From positions 132,076 through 196,075 of the forward strand of contig NZ_MIHA01000012.1 of NCBI RefSeq assembly GCF_001722335.1: DNA of 64,000 nucleotides, in the 5' to 3' direction. A program made the translations under genes and the position numbers. The notes below the pieces were generated by a model. That model was given only the letters and a program-made list of their open reading frames with translations, was not told the origin of the DNA and did not search any database. This stretch comes from Mycolicibacterium flavescens (GTDB lineage Bacteria; Actinomycetota; Actinomycetes; Mycobacteriales; Mycobacteriaceae). Below, piece by piece: positions 58,974 through 64,000 of the stretch. Every line of letters starts with the position of its first letter. The stretch's first letter is position 1.

Positions 58974-60370
58974 TGCGCCAGCTCCTTTTTGAGCACCTTA
59001 CCCATCGCGTTGCGCGGCAGCGCGTCGACGATGCGCACTTCCCGCGGCCGCTTGTGGATCGAAAGCTCCTGGGCGACATAATTGATCAGTGCATCGCGGT
59101 CGGCGTCGCCGACGATGAACGCGACAATCCGCTGCCCCAGGTCGTCGTCGGGCAGTCCGACCACCGCGGCTTCGCGCACACCCGGGTGCCCGAGCAGCGC
59201 CGTTTCGATCTCGCCCGCACCGACCCGGAAGCCTCCGGTCTTGATCAGGTCGACCGACTCGCGGCCGACGATGCGGTGCATACCGTCGCCGTCGATCACC
59301 GCGACGTCGCCGGTGCGGTACCAGCCGTCAGCTCCGAGCACCTCGGCTGTCGCGTCGGGCCGGTTGAGGTAGCCGTCGAACAGCGTGGGCCCCTGAACCT
59401 GCAGTCGCCCAATGGTTTCCCCGTCATGGACGACGTCGCCGCCGGACTCGTCGACGAGCCTGGTCTGCACACCGGCCACCGGCAGACCCACCCAGCCGGG
59501 GCGGCGCTCACCGTCGACGCGGGTGCTGACCGTGATCAGTGATTCAGTCGATCCGTACCGTTCGATCGGGCGGTGTCCCGTCACGGCGACGAGCTTGTCG
59601 AACACCGGGACCGGTAGCGGCGCGCTGCCCGAGACCAGCAGCCGCGCCGACGCGAGCGCCCACGCCGACGCGCGGTCGTCGGCCACCCGCGACCACACCG
59701 TCGGAACGCCGAAGTACAGCGAACCACCGGCCGCCGCGTAGCCCTCCGGTGTCGGTTTTCCGGTGTGCACGAACCGGTTTCCGATCCGCAGCGAACCGAG
59801 CAGGCCCAGCACCAGGCCGTGCACGTGGTACAGCGGTAGCCCGTGCACCAGCGTGTCGTCAGGGGACCACTGCCAGGCCTCGGCGAGCGCGTCGATGTCG
59901 GCGGCGATGGCCGCCCGGCTCACCACGACGCCCTTGGGCGCGCCGGTCGTGCCGGAGGTGTAGATGATCAAGGCCGGTGCGTCGGCGGGCGGTTCGGCGT
60001 ATCGGTGCCAGGACCGCGCGTGCACGCGGACGGGCACGTGCGGCAGGCCTTCGGTCTCGGCCGGTTGGTCGCCCAGCCACGCCTGCGCCCCGGAGTCGGT
60101 GAGGATGTGCCTGCGCTCGGCGGTCCCGACGTCGGCGGGCACCGGGACGACGGGCACCCCGGCGATCAGGCAGCCCGTCACCGCGAGCACGGTCGCCACG
60201 GTCGGCGTGGCCAGCACCGCGACCCGGCCGGCCCCGGCCACCCGCTCGGCCACCGAGGTCGCCGCGCCCACCAGGTCGCTGCGCGAGAGCACCGCACCGT
60301 CGATGCGCACCGCGTCGCCGATGTCGGCGCCGCCGGCGACCGCGGCGGGGTTCAACGAAGCCAGCAACAT
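58970..60370 (-). CDS. fadD36: Acyl-CoA synthetase FadD36
   Basis: A 466-residue adenylate-forming enzyme of the malonyl-CoA synthetase/FadD36 group. P-loop IIYTSGTTGAPKGVVVSRAA, YGSTESLITVS, and hinge GWYRTGDVAVIDGDGMHRIVGRESVDLIKTGGFRVGAGEIE with the C-terminal catalytic Lys in RNAMGKVLKKEL. ATG 60370, 8 nt after a TAACCT -10 (60379-60384), was preferred over a start at 60391. Two genes follow with overlaps or short gaps. Confidence 0.93.
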   Translation of the reverse strand: MLLASLNPAAVAGGADIGDAVRIDGAVLSRSDLVGAATSVAERVAGAGRVAVLATPTVATVLAVTGCLIAGVPVVPVPADVGTAERRHILTDSGAQAWLGDQPAETEGLPHVPVRVHARSWHRYAEPPADAPALIIYTSGTTGAPKGVVVSRAAIAADIDALAEAWQWSPDDTLVHGLPLYHVHGLVLGLLGSLRIGNRFVHTGKPTPEGYAAAGGSLYFGVPTVWSRVADDRASAWALASARLLVSGSAPLPVPVFDKLVAVTGHRPIERYGSTESLITVSTRVDGERRPGWVGLPVAGVQTRLVDESGGDVVHDGETIGRLQVQGPTLFDGYLNRPDATAEVLGADGWYRTGDVAVIDGDGMHRIVGRESVDLIKTGGFRVGAGEIETALLGHPGVREAAVVGLPDDDLGQRIVAFIVGDADRDALINYVAQELSIHKRPREVRIVDALPRNAMGKVLKKELAQ

Positions 60371-60378
60371 AATCAGCG

Positions 60379-60384
60379 AGGTTA
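60379..60384 (-). promoter_or_regulatory. -10 element for leaderless fadD36
   Basis: Minus-strand TAACCT ends 8 nt before ATG 60370 in the 44-nt divergent gap to the Nudix gene. Confidence 0.4.
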
Positions 60385-60414
60385 CCCACACGGGGGTCGG
60401 CGATACTTGGGCGC

Positions 60415-60951
60415 GTGACCCAAATTGAGCGGCTCGCCTCGCGCGAGGTCTACCGGAACCCGTGGATGGCGCTGCGTGAGGACGACATCCGCCGCCCCGA
60501 CGGCAGCGGCGGTGTCTACGCGGTCGTCGAGAAGCCCACCTATGCGCTGGTGATCGCCATCGACGGGGACCGGATCGCGCTGGTCGAGCAGTACCGCTAC
60601 CCGATCGGCCTGCGGCGATGGGAGTTCCCGCAGGGCACCGCCCCCGGTGCCCGCGAACTCGACCCGGCCGAGCTCGCGGCGCAGGAGCTGCGGGAGGAGA
60701 CCGGGCTGCGGGCCGCGCACCTGGAGCGGCTCGGTCAGCTCGACGTGGCCCCCGGGATGAGCAGCCAGCGCGGTTGGGTGTTCCTCGCGACCGGTATCAC
60801 CGAGGGTGAACACGAGCGCGAGCACGAGGAGCAGGACATGCACAGCGCCTGGTTCGCCCGCGCCGAGGTGGAGCAGATGATGCGCGACGGGGTCATCACC
60901 GACGCCCAGTCGATCGCCGCCTGGGCGCTGCTGCTGTTGGCGGGTCGCTGA
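60415..60951 (+). CDS. Nudix hydrolase, ADP-ribose pyrophosphatase-like
   Basis: A 178-residue Nudix protein. VVEKPTYALVIAIDGDRIALVEQYRYPIGLRRWEFPQGTAPG leads to the Nudix box ending AELAAQELREETGL, where Gln stands in place of the usual Arg of REUxEE while the metal-binding Glu residues remain. WEFPQGT is the ADP-ribose-type substrate loop. GTG 60415 is divergent from fadD36. Confidence 0.9.
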   Translation: MTQIERLASREVYRNPWMALREDDIRRPDGSGGVYAVVEKPTYALVIAIDGDRIALVEQYRYPIGLRRWEFPQGTAPGARELDPAELAAQELREETGLRAAHLERLGQLDVAPGMSSQRGWVFLATGITEGEHEREHEEQDMHSAWFARAEVEQMMRDGVITDAQSIAAWALLLLAGR

Positions 60952-61056
60952 CGCCGCAGTGAGTTTCGCTACACCACTCGTTCACCGATACGAATCCGTG
61001 ATGGTCTCGTAGCCTGCGGCAAACCGTGTCGTGACGGTTTTGACGGTTCGGCCAAA

Positions 61057-61062
61057 TACGCT
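61057..61062 (+). promoter_or_regulatory. -10 element for leaderless secreted-protein gene
   Basis: TACGCT ends 7 nt before ATG 61070, supporting that start over the in-frame ATG at 61031. Confidence 0.45.
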
Positions 61063-61069
61063 GCGGGGC

Positions 61070-61573
61070 ATGTATGTCCGCCGTCTGACCTGCGCGCTGC
61101 TGGGTGCAGCTTGCGCCGTGGCGGCCGGCTTGGTGGCGGCGCCGACGGCGGGTGCGGCGAACCCGACGTGGAACGGGCGTTACCAGATCATCACCTACGC
61201 GTCGGACAAGATGGGCACCAGCATCGCCGCCGCCCAGGCCGAACCCGACTTCAGCGCCCAGTACACCTTGGCCACGGACTGTTCGACCGGACTGTGCGTG
61301 GCGACCGTCGTCGAGGGGCCCGCACCCACCAACCCGACGATCCCCCAGCCCGTGCGCTACACCTGGGACGGGGCCCGGTGGCAGTACGCCTACAACTGGC
61401 AGTGGGAGTGCTTCCGCGGTGACGGGGTGCCCAGCGAATACGCCCCGGCCCGGTCGCGGGTGTTCTACGCCCCCGACATCGACGGCACGCTGTTCGGCAC
61501 CTGGCGCACCGAGATCCTGGCCGGCGCGTGCCGCGGCACCGTGGTGATGCCGGTCGGCGCCCGCCCGGTCTAA
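61070..61573 (+). CDS. Secreted protein of unknown function
   Basis: A 167-residue exported protein. The signal YVRRLTCALLGAACAVAAGLVAAPTAGA ends with an AxA-type cleavage site. The mature part is rich in Trp, Tyr and Thr (NPTWNGRYQIITYASDKMGTS, TWDGARWQYAYNWQWECFRGDG) and has four to five Cys that could form disulfides. It looks like a beta-rich protein of a mycobacterial secreted family; no enzyme motif is seen. Its stop overlaps that of proline dehydrogenase (CTAA). Confidence 0.8.
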   Translation: MYVRRLTCALLGAACAVAAGLVAAPTAGAANPTWNGRYQIITYASDKMGTSIAAAQAEPDFSAQYTLATDCSTGLCVATVVEGPAPTNPTIPQPVRYTWDGARWQYAYNWQWECFRGDGVPSEYAPARSRVFYAPDIDGTLFGTWRTEILAGACRGTVVMPVGARPV

Positions 61574-62532
61574 CGCTCCGGCCGGTCCAGCAGCGCCCGC
61601 AGGAAGAACGTCAGGTTCGCGGGCCGCTCGGCCAGCCTGCGCACCAGGTACCCGTACCACTGGGTGCCGAACGGAACGTAGACCCGCACCGCACCGCCCG
61701 CGTCGGCCAGCCTGCGCTGTTCGGCATCGCGGATGCCGTAGAGCATCTGGTACTCGTAATCGCCGGCGCCGCGCTGGAATTCCGCCGCCATCGCCGGGAC
61801 GGCTGCCAGGATCGCCGGGTCGTGCGAGGCGACCATCGGGTAGCCCCGGCCGGCCATCAGCACCCGCAGACACCGCAGGTACGAATCGGTGACTTCGGCG
61901 GGCTCGCGGAACGCCACCGAAGCGGGTTCGTCGTAGGCGCCCTTGCACAGTCGGATCCGGGTACCGCTGAACTCCGAGCAGTCCGCCGCGGTGCGCTTGA
62001 GGTAGGCCTGCAATACCGTTGCCACCCAGTCGAAGTCGGCATGCAGTTCGCGCACGATCGACAGCGTCGAGTCGGTGGTGGTGTGGTCTTCGGCGTCCAC
62101 CGTCACCCAGATGTGCGCACGCTGCGCCCGCTCGCAGATGGCGCGGGCGTTGTCCAGTGCGATCTTCTCCCCGTCGCGGCCCAGCGCCTGCCCGAGCGCG
62201 GACAGCTTCACCGACACCTCCAGCGCGGGCACGTCGGCCGCCTCCTCGCCGCGCCGGGCCAGCCCGGCGAGCAGCTCGACGTAGGTGTCGACGTTGCGGT
62301 TGGCGGTGTCGATATCGGCGACATCTTCACCGAGAACGTCGACCGACACCAGACGGTACGAATCACGCAGCCGGGCGACGGCGTCCAGTGCGTCGGGCAC
62401 CGTCTCGCCCGGAACGAAGCGGTGCACCACCTCCCGGGTCAGCGGCAGCCGCTCGGCGGCGCGGCGCAGACCGTCGCGCCGGCTCGCGGCCAGGATCACC
62501 GGCCGGGCCACCCGCGCGAAAACCCCGCTCAT
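61570..62532 (-). CDS. pruB: Proline dehydrogenase
   Basis: A 320-residue monofunctional FAD-dependent proline dehydrogenase oxidising proline to pyrroline-5-carboxylate. LEVSVKLSALGQAL, VTVDAEDHTTTDSTLSIVREL, RIRLCKGAYDEPASVAF and FGTQWYGYLVRRLAERPANL are the TIM-barrel core motifs. ATG 62532 overlaps the stop of the P5C dehydrogenase gene (ATGA), so the two enzymes of the pathway are coupled, as Rv1188 and Rv1187 are. Confidence 0.94.
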   Translation of the reverse strand: MSGVFARVARPVILAASRRDGLRRAAERLPLTREVVHRFVPGETVPDALDAVARLRDSYRLVSVDVLGEDVADIDTANRNVDTYVELLAGLARRGEEAADVPALEVSVKLSALGQALGRDGEKIALDNARAICERAQRAHIWVTVDAEDHTTTDSTLSIVRELHADFDWVATVLQAYLKRTAADCSEFSGTRIRLCKGAYDEPASVAFREPAEVTDSYLRCLRVLMAGRGYPMVASHDPAILAAVPAMAAEFQRGAGDYEYQMLYGIRDAEQRRLADAGGAVRVYVPFGTQWYGYLVRRLAERPANLTFFLRALLDRPER

Positions 62533-63880
62533 CGCGCCATGTGCGGGTAGGTGTGGTCGGTGGCCGGCACGAAGGTCTCTTTGATCGAGCGCGCCGACGT
62601 CCACCGCAGCAGGTTCAGCGCCGACCCGGCCTTGTCGTTGGTACCCGAGGCGCGCGATCCGCCGAACGGTTGCTGTCCGACGACGGCCCCGGTCGGCTTG
62701 TCGTTGACGTAGAAGTTGCCGGCGGCGTGACGCAACCGGCGTTCGGCGGTGAGCACGGCCGCGCGGTCGTCGGCGATCACCGCTCCGGTCAGCCCGTACG
62801 CGGCGCCGGCGTCGACGGTGTCGAGGATGCGGTCGTACTCGTCGTCGGGATAGACGTGCACGGCCAGGATCGGCCCGAAGTACTCGGTTCGGAACGCCTC
62901 GTCGCCGGGGTCGTCGGACAGCAGGACGGTCGGACGGACGAAATAGCCCTCACTGTCGTCGTATTCGCCGCCGACGGCGATTGTGACGTTGGCGTTCTTG
63001 GCGCGTTCGATCGCGTCGACGTTCTTGGCGAACGCGCGGGCGTCGATGAGCGCGCCGCCGAAGTTGGACAGATGGGCGACGTCGCCGTAGGTCAGTGACT
63101 CGGCGGCAGAGAGGAAGTCGTCGCCCATCTGCTGCCACACCGACCGGGCGATGAACGCGCGGGAGGCCGCCGAGCACTTCTGGCCCTGGTAGTCGAATGC
63201 GCCGCGGATCAGCGCGGTGCGCAGCACGTCGGGCTGGGCGCTGGCGTGCGCGACGACGAAGTCCTTGCCGCCGGTCTCGCCGACCAGGCGCGGATAGGTG
63301 TGGTAGCGCTCGATGTTCGCGCCGACCTCCCGCCAGAGGTACTGGAACGTCTTGGTCGACCCGGTGAAATGGATTCCGGCCAGCCGCGGATCCGCCAGCG
63401 CGACTTCCGAGACCGCGACACCGTCGCCGGTGAGCAGGTTGATCACACCGGGCGGCAGGCCCGCCTCTTCGAGCAGCTGCATGGTCAGGTACGCCGCGAA
63501 TGTCTGGGTGGGCGACGGCTTCCAGATCACGGTGTTGCCCATCAACGCCGGAGCGGTCGGCAGGTTCCCGGCGATCGCGGTGAAGTTGAACGGCGTGACC
63601 GCGTAGACGAATCCCTCCAGCGGCCGGTAGTCGGTGCGGTTCCACACCCCGCGCACACTGCGCGGCTGCTGGGCCAGGATGCCGCGCGCGAACGCGACGT
63701 TGAATCGCCAGAAGTCGATCAGCTCGCAGGCGGCGTCGATCTCGGCCTGATACGCCGATTTGGACTGGCCGAGCATCGTTGCCGCGCAGAGCTTCTCCCG
63801 CCACGGTCCGGCCAGCAGGTCGGCGGCCCGCAGGAACACCGCGGCGCGTTCGTCGAACGGGGTGGCCTCCCATATGCTGC
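62529..63880 (-). pseudogene. pruA: P5C dehydrogenase, N-terminally truncated by a junction
   Basis: The last about 450 residues of 1-pyrroline-5-carboxylate dehydrogenase are intact: GFVYAVTPFNFTAIAGNLPTAPALMGNTVIWKPS, IHFTGSTKTFQYLWREVG, Glu in PRLVGETGGKDFVV, and catalytic Cys in FDYQGQKCSAASRAF. Family homology stops at WEATPFDERAAVF near 63880. The roughly 90 N-terminal residues of mycobacterial orthologues are replaced upstream by unrelated sequence, although the frame stays open to ATG 63911 (MWNRNAESLVSSI). Activity of the truncated form is doubtful. Confidence 0.75.
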
Positions 63881-64000
63881 TGACCAGTGACTCGGCGTTC
63901 CTGTTCCACATCGCCGAGCTCGAGACCGCGGTCCGGGAGAACCTGCCGCTGGTGTGCGTGGTCGGCGTGGACCACCAGTGGGGACTGGAGGTCGGCGTGT
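63874..64000 (+). CDS. Fragment of a thiamine-diphosphate enzyme, cut at the window edge
   Basis: The plus strand reads LLTSDSAFLFHIAELETAVRENLPLVCVVGVDHQWGLEVGV, the ThDP-binding C-domain pattern of acetolactate-synthase-like enzymes (acidic Asp-Ser after beta-strand, ELETAVRENLPLV, WGLE). The preceding about 400 residues of such enzymes are absent; the open frame starts at ATG 63874 beside the broken P5C dehydrogenase. It continues beyond the window. It is either a rearranged piece or an assembly join. Confidence 0.6.
   Translation, partial: MLLTSDSAFLFHIAELETAVRENLPLVCVVGVDHQWGLEVGV

Overview
The window is mycobacterial chromosome, most likely from a fast-growing Mycolicibacterium. It is GC-rich, uses many GTG starts, and its gene order follows the Mycobacterium tuberculosis Rv1187-Rv1249c block. 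Recognisable members are kgd, lpqZ, mdh, corA, lpqY-sugABC, mrp, tatB, htrA, rseA, sigE, glgC, glgA, tagA, gpgS, folP2, fadD6, dapE, dapD, fadD36 and the proline catabolic pair. A short-form malic enzyme beside mdh and a CitE-like lyase are extras compared with M. tuberculosis.

Layout. 1-10060 is central carbon metabolism: kgd, an SDR, lpqZ, malic enzyme, malate dehydrogenase, and the Mg transporter corA. 10079-15032 is the trehalose importer lpqY-sugABC with a SUFU-like gene at its end. 15239-23236 holds envelope and metal-related genes: two DUF4190 proteins, a CitE-like lyase, a soluble MgtE-like protein coupled to a DUF1003 membrane protein, a lytic transglycosylase, mrp, and a secreted M15-like protein. 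23249-26477 is the envelope-stress module sigE-rseA-htrA-tatB. 26618-31246 holds an O-methyltransferase and a self-regulated TetR/ABC exporter/ICMT operon. 31362-39518 covers alpha-glucan and methylglucose-polysaccharide synthesis (glgC, glgA, gpgS), folP2, fadD6 and a LOG-type nucleosidase. 39546-44330 carries a STAND-like ATPase and a three-gene set of likely type VII secretion substrates. 44399-48136 is an ABC-F gene and the divergent lysine genes dapE and dapD.

48137-58011 is an accessory island between dapD and the fadD36 block. It starts with a decayed IS110-family transposase. It contains a TetR facing an SDR-SDR-CMD-aldehyde dehydrogenase operon (the dehydrogenase is frameshifted), a second TetR, a decayed esterase, a cytochrome P450 with its [3Fe-4S] ferredoxin, a third SDR, and an Ig-like domain remnant. 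All three SDRs look like mycofactocin-coupled nicotinoproteins, which suggests oxidation of an alcohol or terpenoid substrate. The same interval in M. tuberculosis carries IS1081 and PE13/PPE18/esxKL, so it is a recurrent insertion site.

58012-64000 returns to the conserved backbone: M15 peptidase, VOC protein, fadD36, Nudix hydrolase, a secreted protein, proline dehydrogenase and P5C dehydrogenase. At the right edge the P5C dehydrogenase loses its N-terminus and abuts an oppositely oriented thiamine-diphosphate enzyme fragment, which indicates a rearrangement or an assembly join.

Regulation visible in the sequence: more than ten starts lie 5-8 nt (mostly 6-7) after a TANNNT -10 element, as expected for leaderless mRNAs. 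These include two back-to-back overlapping promoters, dapE/dapD and TetR/SDR. Twin palindromic operators flank two TetR promoters, and one 14-bp palindrome recurs in front of three island transcription units.
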